A stretch of DNA of 64,000 nucleotides from Ornithodoros turicata. Lineage: Eukaryota; Arthropoda; Arachnida; Ixodida; Argasidae. Of the stretch, positions 34,545 through 44,797 are shown in pieces. Both the position numbers and the translations under genes were made by a program. A model generated the notes under the pieces. The model made no database searches. It saw nothing but the letters and a program-made list of their open reading frames with translations, and was not told the DNA's origin. The number at the start of each line of letters is the position of its first letter. Position 1 is the first letter of the stretch. The stretch covers positions 102,238,668-102,302,667 of the forward strand of contig NC_088203.1 in the NCBI RefSeq assembly GCF_037126465.1, in the 5' to 3' direction.

Positions 34545-35161
34545 TATTTTCCGGTGTATAACGCGCGCGTTATACAGTAAAAAAAAAAGTGCTCTGAAGT
34601 GGTCCTGCGCGTTATGTAACGGTGCGCGTTATACACGGAAATATTTTCCTGCAGAGTTCCTGTAGTTTCGGGCCGGTGACTATCTCGTTCCAGGGTGTGC
34701 TGTGGCTTTCTCCCAAATCTCTTAGGGTCAGTTGACAAAACCGGTGAAAGGCCACTGGACTTCATTAGAGGTTAAACCCACACCCGCAAAGAAGAATACA
34801 AAATATTCTGAGTTTTGAGAACGCACTGACCGTATTTGTTCTTGAATTTGACTTTTCATGTCCCTGAACTTCGCGTTTGCTCTCGGTGAATAAGCTCGCG
34901 AGTCACTATCGTCTATTCTGGCAATGCGCTTGACCTGATATAAAAGGATGGTCTTCTTTTGTAGCATGGCGTGTCGTCAACAAAGTCGTCGGTAACATGC
35001 ATACATGATACACCGTCTTTTTTATTTTTTTTTATTTTTGTTCCTGTGTTAACTGGTGGCAGTACAGAAGCTTGTAGCAACATTGCGGTGCGCGTTATAC
35101 ATCGAACTTTCTTTCAAATTCGACCCGTTTTTAGGGGTGCGCGTTATACACCGGAAAATAC
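34545..35161. mobile_element. DNA element with identical 23-bp terminal inverted repeats
   Basis: Both ends read inward as GTATTTTCCGGTGTATAACG followed by CGC, identical over 23 bp. Internal GCGCGTTAT units recur near both ends: about 34563, 34607, 34627, and 35089 onwards. No transposase frame was found in 617 bp. The target duplication is unclear, so the superfamily is not assigned. It abuts the SINE at 34345-34540. Confidence 0.75.
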
Positions 35162-35266
35162 AACCCACAGCTGCTTTCGCTTAACGGATTAAGATGGGAA
35201 TTCAGATTAGATTAGAGCGATTTGAACTGTGCCATACGATTCCATTGGTTGTGTCTCAATACCCGG

Positions 35267-35470
35267 GTCACACGGGGAGTCTCAAAGGTCATTTAAACTA
35301 ACGGCCATTGAACATGTGCGTTAGTGCCACCCAGTGTATCACGTGTCAACCTCGGAAGGAGCAATGGATCCAATGCTCCTTGAGAGTTTGACACGTTATA
35401 CACTAGGTGGCGCTAACACACATGTCCGATGGCCGTTGGTTTAAATGACCTTTGAGACTCCCCGTGTGAC
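35267..35470. mobile_element. Loop-less 204-bp palindromic element
   Basis: The arms of about 101 bp start GTCACACGGGGAGTCTCAAA on both sides and meet at GGATCC, with roughly a dozen mismatches. The outer 32 bp are identical. The GTCACACGG end resembles that of the 11095 MITE. No target duplication was resolved. Confidence 0.8.
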
Positions 35471-36747
35471 TTGAGTGGCGCCATCTTCTTCAAAGTGAAG
35501 GACATGTTTCCTCTGCTGGAGTGTCGAAAGCCACTTCAAATTCAAGACTCATTCGGTATGAATGACCGTGCGGTTCTCTTGCTCGACTTGAGAGATAAGC
35601 AAAGATAAGCAGTCTAGCACAGCAGTCAGACGCATAGTCACTGGCGAGGTATACTTACGTCAGTCGCGTACATGGAATAAACCAACAGCTTGCACCTTCT
35701 CTTGCTTCATAAGGCAACAATCGCGTGACGTGCACGATCCGTATTTCACAGTTGTGTGAGGGCCACATCATTTAGCGCCGATATAAGCGTGTTATTCAAA
35801 ATACAAACTTGAAGTGGCTGCTTCTTTACTGACCGCCTGACTAGTGTTACCAGCAAATTCTGGTCTAGTAATTTATTTTATTTTTGATTCTCTGCCTATA
35901 TCATCCTCCCAGACGAATTCTCAGTGTTCATAGGGGCGAGAGGGTCATGAAAGCAAGATCCCGTACCATTCTCTCAAATTCATATTCCTGTAACAAAATA
36001 TATAAAAAAAAATCTGGTTTACGTTGAACTAGACTTAATTCAAAGGGACGACATAGGGCATGAGTGACTTTCATATTTCATCGACATAAGGCAGATCTGT
36101 TTTAGGCACGACTTTATTAGCTCACACAAATCTCTTAATCAATCTTTCATCGAAACTCGCTATTTTCTTCGAAGCATTTTGATTCCATCCGCATAATGCG
36201 GAGGTTTCTTCTGTTGGTTGGTGAGAACTTTTGTGCAATTTTACTGCACATGCCGACAATGGCAAGCTCTTTCAGCATGACCACCACGAAATGCGCATGC
36301 ACCCCAGGTGGTCGAAATTAGCGAGTACTAGTATTAATTAGTAGTATTAGTAGCATTAAAACTCTCTGTTATCCGCAGTCCTACCCTGCGGCACGTGCAG
36401 TATGGCTGACACACCTTGCATGTAAATCTACAACGATTACAATTTTACCAGAGCGCATGCACCACCTATCGGCCACTGTGTTCACTACTCCATCTCGCTA
36501 AACCGGTTGCGCCATCTACAGCAAGCTTTTCGAAACGTTCACAGACGCACGCACTCCTCCAGCGGGATATATTTAATTTTGAAGTGTGTAGTTACTTCAA
36601 TGCTTCGTTGTTGCTGTTACATTTTGTAGCGAGTGATAACAGGTATATACTTGAACTTCGCACGTTTCGGAGCAACTGGCTCAAAATCTTAAAGGTCATG
36701 AAAATTATTAAACCCCGAGACAAGGAACACAGAGACAATCACAAACG
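35471..36747. other. No gene recognised; tiny SINE-1 fragment
   Basis: CACCCCAGGTGGTCGAAATTA near 36300-36320 matches the core block of Ruka-like SINEs. Nothing else assigned. Confidence 0.45.
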
Positions 36748-36758
36748 CATTCTAGATG

Positions 36759-36885
36759 AAAGATGAAAGTCACTGAAAAGGTTAGCCAGCTGTAGGACTC
36801 GAAACCACACTGAACCCACAACTTGAGGCCTTGTATGTGACTGTCTTTTCTATGTTGTTCCAGACTCAGAACATCAGTTCTCTCA
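36759..36885 (+). mobile_element. SINE-3 copy with inverted 5' end, head deleted
   Basis: Flanked by an 11-bp duplication, CATTCTAGATG (36748-36758 and 36886-36896). It starts with AAAGATGAAAGTCACTGAAA, the reverse complement of the SINE-3 head/body junction. It then switches to forward body sequence (ACTTGAGGCC through CTCAGAACATCAG). The forward tRNA head is missing. The inverted segment starts at nearly the same base as in the copy at 641. Confidence 0.78.
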
Positions 36886-36896
36886 CATTCTAGATG

Positions 36897-38120
36897 TTCC
36901 TTGTGTCGGGGTTTAATCATTTAAATCATATATCACCAGCTAGCCTGCGTATCGACTCTTATTCTCTTAAACGTTGCTTATTGATAATAACAACCACAGA
37001 CAAAATAACGCACGGTGAAATTAACTTTGTTGTAAGTCAAGGTGCCACTGCCCGAGTACCAGCCTATTACTGAAATGTATCGTGTGTATTTGATGACATA
37101 GTTTCTCTGGCAAGTGGCAACTGTTATCCTGCTTTAATTCTGCTTTACTTGTGCGACAAGGGCATAAAAAAAGTGCACAAATCATTAAAGAGCGTCTACC
37201 TGTCTAGTCCTGTCCACCTGTGTTTTGTGTTCTCCCTACCACCACCTCGAGCTCAAGCGGATGATACCAGCAATAAAAAATGTCTCAGAAGGCCTTCGAT
37301 ATTTATATAAGCAGAGATAGTGCGGCAACCCGGTGTCCCGAATGCGTAGTCCCGGCGTGGATGGACGAATATTGTGATTTTCCATTTGAATCGGGTCAGG
37401 AAGCTCAGGTTTGTAAATAAATATGTTTTGAAAAAGAAAAAAAAAATAAAGCCCGGGGAAAATGTTTATTAAGAAAAAAGAAAGGAAAAGGGGGGTAAGC
37501 TCAAGCTCGCGCCACCTGGCCTAACTCAATCAAATGAACTGTATCAGCGCCACCTCTACTCCTAGCGCAGAAATATAGCTCGCGCACGGCGAGGTTGCGC
37601 ACATCTACACGTGGTGGCAGCACGGTGAGTTGCGCAGCGCTTCCCCTCGGCAGGTGATTCAACCTTATCGCGCGTCTGTGCGTCTTGCGCGCGCGTTTTG
37701 AAACTGTCTGCAAGCCCTACACCTAGACTTCGGCATCGGACTCCGATCCGCAACAACTTAGCTTTCTGCGATGCGATTTTGAGAGAGAGAAAGAGAGAGT
37801 CCAAACTAGGCCATTCCCTAGAACGCTGTTTCTCAACCGATGTTCCGCGGAATTTACAAGCATCAGTGGCAACCCACTGAGAGACATTGGAATGAATCCG
37901 GCAAAGCTCAAGGGACATCTTGCGATGAAACAATATATAGTTAAATTAATTGTAGTTACACAATTAAATAATCAAACGGAATAAATAATTTGCCACTCGT
38001 ACGACATCGAAGTTTCCCCCACTCACTTCTAGACTGTTGCACTTGTGTAGTAGGTTCCTCGAGGTCGCGCTGGCACATTCACGGGTTCATAACATAAGTT
38101 GATAACTATTACGCTAGACT
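36897..38120. other. No gene recognised; small fragment of a dispersed repeat
   Basis: AATGTTTATTAAGAAAAAAG near 37460-37490 matches the repeat at 53543. Frames near 37500-37930 are unrecognised. Confidence 0.45.
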
Positions 38121-38300
38121 AAACCAGCTCGCGTGGCTCAGTGGTTAGCGTGCTGGCCACGTCACGTCCAGAGTGAGAAGTACCCGGGTTCGAATCCCTG
38201 TGCTGTTTGGAGCCTTTCCGGAGTTTTCGTCAGACATTTGTGGGCATGGTCCCCTAAAAAGTCGGCCTAGGACGTGCGTCATTCGTGACGTTCATAGATG
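38121..38300 (+). mobile_element. SINE-2-like copy with good tRNA head
   Basis: A box GTGGCTCAGTGGTTAGCGTG, B box CGGGTTCGAATCCC, then body TCCGGAGTTTTCGTCAGACAT and TCGGCCTAGGACG. The 3' block is absent. Confidence 0.7.
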
Positions 38301-40529
38301 AGTTAACTTTCATTCTAAATATTTATTGAATCACATCGAGGGTGAGGAGTCCAGCGCGAAAGTGCTTGCAGTTCCTAGCGTCTATCGAAGCAGTATTCCT
38401 TCTCTCTCTCTTTTAATTATGAGCTTTTCAAAACTACTTCGAATCTCGAGGCGCGGCTCACTGCTCATGACAGGACAGCCCATACGCAATCGAATTTTGA
38501 ACGTTCAACTATTTTAGATTTTCATCTCTCATCTCGCTGTACCTCTTATCAGCTCTGCTACGTGACTGTAAATGGTGCTACTGGATATGGCGACCGAATT
38601 TCCACAAGATCTAGGAATACAGTATAACGTTCAATCTGCCTCAGTAAAGGGCACGAGGGACAAAAAAAAAAATTGTATAAAAAAAAGTATCGACAGTGGC
38701 GGTGGCCGACTGTGTGTCGTTCGACAACCGCGGAATCTCCCTGCGTGAAAACTCAAGGAAACTGCCGGTGGTGGTGGTGGTGGTGATGGTGAAAGGGCTG
38801 CCGGAAACTGCCGGTGCGTGGATTCTAACCAGTGTATTGGGCCAATCCGTGACGTCACACAGAACGTTAGTTTCGGTTTCGGAATAGCTGGCACGCCAAT
38901 ATTATTTTTGCAAAAGGAAGCGTACAATGTATGCTATTACCAGAACGAAACTCTCGTTTGTGTAGCCTGCTGCGCTACTTTTGAAGGACCACAGGGCATT
39001 TAACCGAATAAACTTCGGAACCCAATATTTTCTACGACTGAAATAAATAAATAAATGAAAATAAAATACGCCCTTCTGCTACGGTACAGAGCACATATCC
39101 AAGACAGCAGTGTCTCGCGTTACACACAGGATGCGTCCAAATACAGCAGTGCCATATAACGACCTGGCACAATGGGCACACACAAAGACAGCAGAGCGTA
39201 CGTCACAGCTTAACGCACAACGCGTGCTGTGGCCAAAATCACGTAGCGGTCGTCGCCAGGCAAGAACAGCCAAGGATGCGGCCTTTTCTCGGCTAACCTG
39301 GTAATGAGTGAAGAGGTCGCTTCAATGGTTGAGTGCTTGGGGGAACGCGTGGGCCAGAGGATGCCGTTCGAGAGTTTTGCGTCGTTAATTGGCGAGGAAT
39401 GCTAATTATGATGAAGCCGCGCTTCATCAAGCATGACTTGGAGTTTTGAAAACCAGACAACGAAATGTGGGCGAAGTCTATTTTTGGTTGCTTCTTCAAC
39501 TGACATTCACCTATTCAACTGACATTCGATATTGTAATTTATTCTCTTATCCTCATACGTGCTTCGAGAGAAAAAAAAAGACAAGCACGCTTTTGCGTTG
39601 ATTACCTTCAGCATACCTTCAGGATTATCGTGTTTACTTTTCAACAGTAAGTTACACGATCAAGTTGTTCCTAAATTAAGCCCAAGTATTATTACGAGAT
39701 GCGCAACAAGGACTCCTGCGGTTGCAGGACCGATGGTCTTCTGATGGAAGAACGATTGTTACATTTTTTGTGCAACTTACGGCGTGAACTTCCAATTAGC
39801 TTTTCACAGTTTGACTCGTGCAGAACGCAAACAAATACAGAAAAAAAAATGTGCGTGATGGTCGCATAGCTCCCTTTTCTTGGCCGCTATTGTAATGGCC
39901 GGAGGTGGCGTTTCAATAGGAAGAAGTTGATGCTCTCTGGTTGGCTAATTCAGAGACGCGTGGCGCGCAGAAGACCCACTAGAGAGGAATTAATTGGCTG
40001 GGGGTGCAATTAACGGGCGTGTGGCTGAGTGATATCGAGGAAGCGTCCAACAAAAGGAGAGATTGCGAGTGAAACGCTTATTGCGTAGCCCGTATGAATG
40101 ACTATAGAAGTTATGAATGAGAACAATCCGCCAACTCTTACTGCGTTGAGGATCATGAGGATAATAAAAAATGAGGATAATGGGAAGACGCGCCATGGGT
40201 GTCTCAACATTCCTCGTGGACGAACGTCGAACCTGCCGCGGATATAGGCAGGGACTTCTTGCAGACGACAATTCCGTCGTCTGCTTTTGAAACGCTTCTG
40301 CTTGGGCGGGTGGAACAGATACCTGCTCGCGAGTGTGCGCCGGTTTGTGCCAAAAGCCTTTCTCGGGGCAATGCCGTGGCTTTGAATGATACAGCATATG
40401 CGATCAGTTATTGTCACTATACGAGGTAGTGTAACCACCTATAGGTTCAGGAATAACGAAAGCAAAAGTCACACGCCTCTCGAGCTTGATCATTGCAAGG
40501 TACACCATCAGCATGGCCGAGAGGATACA
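38301..40529. other. No gene recognised
   Basis: A (GGT)n tract lies at 38769-38792. The close inverted pair GCAGACGAC/GTCGTCTGC is at 40261-40284. Frames of 60-145 codons are not recognised. Confidence 0.5.
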
Positions 40530-40698
40530 GCCTATACCCTCTCTTGACAGATGTCCGCATGGTTCCCCCTGAAGGCGGCCCTGGCTGGACGCTTACAAAC
40601 AGCGCCCCCTGTCTCATTCTTGCTGTCCTACCATGATCTGTCCACGTTTGTACAGTCACTGTTCCTTCGAGGTGCTAACATCGAACAATTAAAAAAGA
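40530..40698 (+). mobile_element. SINE-2, 5'-truncated
   Basis: GTTCCCCCTGAAGGCGGCCC through GTCACTGTTCCTTCGAGGTGCTAAC with an AATTAAAAAAGAAAA tail. Diverged in the 3' block. Confidence 0.7.
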
Positions 40699-41519
40699 AA
40701 ACGGTGTAAGGAACAGCCAGTGACGTTTACCTTTCGGTCGAACTTTCATTTCAGCGGTACGTGCTAAAAAGCCAGAAGGCAGCTTTAGCGAGGAATGATT
40801 ATGAATCCAAGAGCGAGCACCTTATCGAAACATTAGACAAACAAATGGAAAACTAGTGTGTGCAATGTTCAGTTTTCAACGGTGTATGTAACGCGGGAAA
40901 ATTTTTAGTCTGCGTTTTTTTTTTTTCCTCCTTGTTTATCTTCTTTGTTTATTATTGTTCTGAGCTTGAAGGCCATCTGGACAATAAAGTGTCGTCGCTC
41001 GGCAAACATAATATTTCAAATGCGGTACGAACCACCATGGCCATCGGCCAAACGATACAACATCTGTCTTTTCTTTTTTTCCCTATAGGCCGAAACTTGC
41101 CCTCGCACGTGTACACATGCTATTGTCACCACTGCAACCTATATGCACCTCATGCAAACGCTCTGCGATGTTTGCAAAAGAAAGAGGGTTGGGGGACACT
41201 CTCTCCTTTAGAAGGTATGGAAAAGCACCGCACGCTTGACTTTAGTCGGAGTCACTGTGTCAACCTCAAAGACGATAACACAGTGTTTGCGGACTGAAGT
41301 TCGCACCCCTACCAGGTCACCTCGATTCTCACGCCGTTTATCGAAAGAAAGGCATCGTACTTTATACGCATAGATCGGACAACGAAAGATTTGTGGTCAC
41401 TTGCACATCGACAACGTGGTTGCCTCCTCCGCTATTTCCATTCACCCACATGAGTCCGTGACTCCAATAGCACTGTAGTTCTACTAATGCGGCTGCGGAA
41501 CAGGGGTAAGCCGAAATGA
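40699..41519. other. No gene recognised
   Basis: A poly-T run lies near 40916-40927. The frame at 40860-41297 has no recognised motif. Confidence 0.5.
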
Positions 41520-41636
41520 CACTGTTAAGAATCACGCGTTTAAAATCCCATATGTTCAAAATCCCAAACGGCGCTGGCGTAGCGTAGCGCGCACCCGCAA
41601 CCTAATAAACTGTCAAAAAAAAAAAAAAAAAAGATA

Positions 41637-41675
41637 AACTAACCTAACCTAACCCAACCCAACCTAACCTAACCT
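41637..41675. repeat. Telomere-like CCTAA tract
   Basis: Runs of CTAACCTAACCTAACCCAAC follow a poly-A stretch. The pentanucleotide period matches TTAGG with some CCCAA variants. Confidence 0.65.
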
Positions 41676-41737
41676 GATGTGGCCGCCATGCTAAGCTTTA
41701 CGGTCGCCAAAAACTTGGCCTTTATTCCCGACAACAG

Positions 41738-41891
41738 GAGTTTTAGTATATCGCACTCTGTCGCCTTTGCGTACGTAAGCGATACCGTTGGAGGTTCTGC
41801 GCACGCGCAAGAACAGCTTTGCGCATTGCGCAGAACCACCACGCTATCGGTTACGTACGCAAAGGCGACAGCGTACGTTATACTAAAACTC
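41738..41891. mobile_element. Foldback MITE, ~70-bp arms
   Basis: Both arms begin GAGTTTTAGTATA and contain TGTCGCCTTTGCGTACGTAA, mirrored across a short GCGCACGCGC-rich centre. It is nested in the 41520 element and possibly related to the 1095 foldback. Confidence 0.75.
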
Positions 41892-42052
41892 ACTAATGAC
41901 TTCTACTTACGTCAAAATCACGCAATACTGCGAGGTTTGTCAGTAATATGCATTATTCATCAGCTATATATCATTCCGTCATTCTTCATAACAAAGCACT
42001 AATTTAGAAGTCTTAAACATATGGGATTTTAAACGATGGATTCTTGACGGTG

Positions 42053-42600
42053 GGATATCGTGGCAGACACACAAACATCCCTTCTCCGAGCGCCCGAAGC
42101 CCGCGGCACAGCGAGCGCCGTACATATTCCTTTATATACGCAACAAAGAAGCACAAACGGAGCTCCTTTATTAAGCCCTCCCTCTAGTTTGTTTTGCGAG
42201 CATTTGAAACGTAAAACAAAAATAAAGTCAAAGAGGCACCGCGCACACACAGCGTATGATTATCGATGGGCGGCCAATTCGCCCTTTCCACTTTCACTAC
42301 AATCATCCTCACTGATGAATGGCTAGCAGACAAGCTTTCTTCTTCTCCAAGCTATTATACGCCGAAGGCTCGTTTGTTCTGCCTCTGTGCAAATAAAGAT
42401 GTCTGCTCTTTTAGTCGCTCTCTTAATTTATCCAGATAGTATAGAGGTAGACCGCATGCTGAGTGCCATTATAACTCGGCTTGGTATAAGGCAAACGTTT
42501 GCCAAACGAAAGAAGGCATTGTCTTTTGAGAGGGCTGTGACATTAAAGCTTGGATACTCGAAGGATTTGTTTATTTTTAAGCTTCGAATTGGACCAGTGA
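42053..42600. other. No gene recognised
   Basis: Nothing assigned. Confidence 0.5.
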
Positions 42601-42636
42601 ATCTATCATGTGGCCATGGGATGTGGCAACGTGTAC

Positions 42637-42884
42637 ACTCTTAAAAACGAACTTCACCGCATAGCACGCTCCTAGCCAACCACCATCTCGAATGATATCG
42701 TTATCTGCTCTGATTTGCTGAAAACGGGAGGCGTACGCCATTTTTGTGACAATTATGAACTGCATAAGTGTCACAAAAAAGGCGTACGCCTACCGTTTTG
42801 AACAAATCCGGGCACAGAGCGATATCATTCGAGATAATGGTTGGCTAGGAGCATGCTATGCGGTGAAGTTCATTTTTAAGAGTG
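42637..42884. mobile_element. MITE-A copy 4 (core subfamily A), nested in SINE-1
   Basis: TA on both sides. It interrupts the SINE-1 head at CGTG|TA|CGC, where the 4381 copy reads CGTGTTCGC. The loop orientation is as in copy 1. Confidence 0.9.
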
Positions 42885-42948
42885 TACGCTTATTGAATCG
42901 AAGGTTGCGGTTTGGAAACCGGCCGAGGACAGCAACAGCTCGGTAGCA

Positions 42949-43200
42949 CACTCTTAAAAATGAACTTCACAGCCTGGCACGCTCTCAGCCAACAGTCATC
43001 TCGAATGATATCGTTATCTGCCCTGATTTGTTGAAAACGGGAGGCGTACGCCTTTTTTTTTGTGACAATTATGAACAGCGTCAGTGTCACAAAAAAGGCG
43101 TACGCCTCCCGTTTTCAACAAATCATGGCACATAACGATATCATTCGGGATTACGGTTGGCTGAGAGCGTGCTATGCGGTGAAGTTCATTTCTAAGAGTG
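42949..43200. mobile_element. MITE-A copy 5 (core subfamily A), nested in the same SINE-1
   Basis: CA on both sides (42947-42948 and 43201-43202). The related uninterrupted SINE at 4381 has one CA at the matching point (GGTGGCAGGGTGG). Confidence 0.92.
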
Positions 43201-43340
43201 CATGGTACGTCGTCCTCCACGAAGTTAGCGGCGTGGGGTATTGAGATTTTCATGCACGTTAAATAATCCTCGTTTGGGGAAAAAGTATCTAAGGAACGAC
43301 CACGGTGGTGTCGCCCACGATTTTACATAAATACATCCAG

Positions 43341-43369
43341 TTATTATTATTATTATTATTATTATTATT
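43341..43369. repeat. (TTA)n microsatellite
   Basis: About nine ATT units directly after the SINE-1 3' end, probably grown from its tail. Confidence 0.85.
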
Positions 43370-43409
43370 TGTGCAAAGTCACCTCCCAAAATAAAAGCGT
43401 ACAAAGATA

Positions 43410-43661
43410 CACACTTAAAAATGAACTTCATCGCATAGCACGCTCCTAGCCAAGCATCATCTCGAATGGTATGGTTTTGTCCCCTAATTTGTTGAAAACA
43501 GGAGGTGTGCGCCTTTTTTGTGACAATTATGAACAGCATAATTGTCACAAAACAGGCGTATACGCCTCCCGTTTTCAACAAATCAGGGCAGATAACGATA
43601 TCATTCGAGATTACGGTTGGCTAGGAGCGTGCTATGTGGTTGAAGTTAATTTTTAAGAGTG
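43410..43661. mobile_element. MITE-A copy 6 (core subfamily A)
   Basis: TA on both sides. The left end is mutated to CACACTTAAAAATG. The left arm is much more diverged than the right (GGAGGTGTGCGCC against GGCGTATACGCC). Confidence 0.88.
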
Positions 43662-43662
43662 T

Positions 43663-43815
43663 AGGTGGTGCTGGTGGTGCTAACGAAAGAGCTCCCCGTT
43701 GTCGGCCTCGCAGAGGTGGGCAACGCCACGACTGACGCTCCGGGGGAATGTGCGTCCTGGGCCGACTTCAAAGGTACAAACGCGCTACGAGCGGCGCAGC
43801 ACCACCACTCACCGA
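43663..43815 (-). repeat. Repeat fragment ending in a SINE-2-like block
   Basis: GTGCGTCCTGGGCCGACTTCA (43750-43770) matches the SINE-2 body on the minus strand. The neighbouring GTTGTCGGCCTCGCAGAGGT has no match elsewhere in the window. Confidence 0.4.
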
Positions 43816-44685
43816 CGAGGACTGACACAATCTCACATGACAATAAACGCACTCGACAAAGCGCAAGAGCACATTTCTCCAGACAGAAGATAAACACACA
43901 AATACGAGTTCATATTTCCCATGCCAGTATCTCACACGTATATAACAAAGTGTCTCAAACATGCAGGCGCAGCACCCAGGGCGGCGTCCTTCTGCCTCTG
44001 AGCAGGAGTTGGATGGGGAGGCGACGTGGGAACTGGAATGGGAATCGGCGGCCATCCTCGTCTGTAAAACGACACCCCCCGGCCGTCTCTCTTTCTCCTT
44101 ATTTTTTAAAACAATACGCGACCAAAAGAAGAAAAAAAAGAAAACGGCTTCAGGGTCAGACCGTGGTTAAGACTATCCAGGGAGAGAGGGAGTTTTTTTT
44201 TCCCAGTCGGAAGGGAAAAGGAATTGAGGGGACAGCACTTCTTCCCTGACGGTTTGTCTCTTTCCCTTCTTCGAACTTTGACCTTCTGTTTTATGCCACT
44301 TTTCGGTTTTTGTGTCGCGAGGTTTGCTCCCCTAAGTTGTAACGGTTCGCGAATTGAGGCAGGTCTGAACTTTTCCCAGATTCTTTCTAACTTTTTTTTT
44401 TGTCTTTCCTTTATGTGCTTTTGCCGTTCTCGTCTTTCTGTTCTTTTTTACTGCCATCTTAATGACGCTTGACGCGCTGCAGAGGGCACCACCAAAGAGC
44501 AATCGTCGTTTCGCGTTTTTTTCTCAGGGTGACGCTCTCTCCGTTTTCTCGACAAACGCGCCAAAAAGAAGGATACTACAGACATACTACAATACTACAA
44601 ACATACACGTCTCCAGAGCATAATTAATGATTCAATGAACAACTGCATCCGCGGGCATTCGTTGAAACTTATTTGTCAGGCCCGT
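43816..44685. other. No gene recognised
   Basis: The long plus-strand frame at 43665-44249 begins in repeat sequence and becomes lysine- and arginine-rich. It is not considered coding. Confidence 0.5.
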
Positions 44686-44797
44686 TTTTTCTTTCTTCTT
44701 TGCGGAATAACAAGCCGACGTCCCGTTTGGCTGACCTTTCCTTCCATTTTTTTCCCCTTTGTTCTAATAAATATATCCCCCTCCCCTCCCGTCCCCG
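44686..44797 (-). repeat. Dispersed repeat R3
   Basis: In reverse, GGGGGATATATTTATTAGAA, GAAGGAAAGGTCAGCC and GTCGGCTTGTTATTCC parallel the repeat at 53543-53660. Possibly the end of a longer retroelement. Confidence 0.55.

Larger units (their letters stand above)
41520..42052. mobile_element. DNA element with ~37-bp terminal inverted repeats, carrying a nested foldback
   Basis: The ends CACTGTTAAGAATCACGCG and CACCGTCAAGAATCCATCG (reverse complement) lead into the identical 18-bp block TTTAAAATCCCATATGTT on both sides. The interior holds a telomere-like tract and the foldback at 41738-41891. No transposase frame or clear target duplication was seen. Confidence 0.6.
42601..43345 (+). mobile_element. 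SINE-1 (Ruka-like) split by two MITE-A insertions
   Basis: Three pieces join into one SINE: 42601-42636 (A-box side), 42885-42948 (B box region, CCGGCCGAGGAC and AGCAACAGCTCGGTAGCA) and 43201-43345 (GCACGTTAAATAATCCTCG through the 3' end). Compared with the copy at 4381, the breaks fall exactly at the MITE-A boundaries. The tail leads into (TTA)n. Confidence 0.8.

Noticed and set aside
42637..43661. CRISPR-like array of regularly spaced repeats
   Set aside because: The repeats are long palindromic MITEs with transposon flanks, and the DNA is eukaryotic.
43665..44249. 194-codon plus-strand frame as a gene
   Set aside because: It begins in repeat sequence next to MITE-A copy 6 and ends in A-rich low-complexity DNA.
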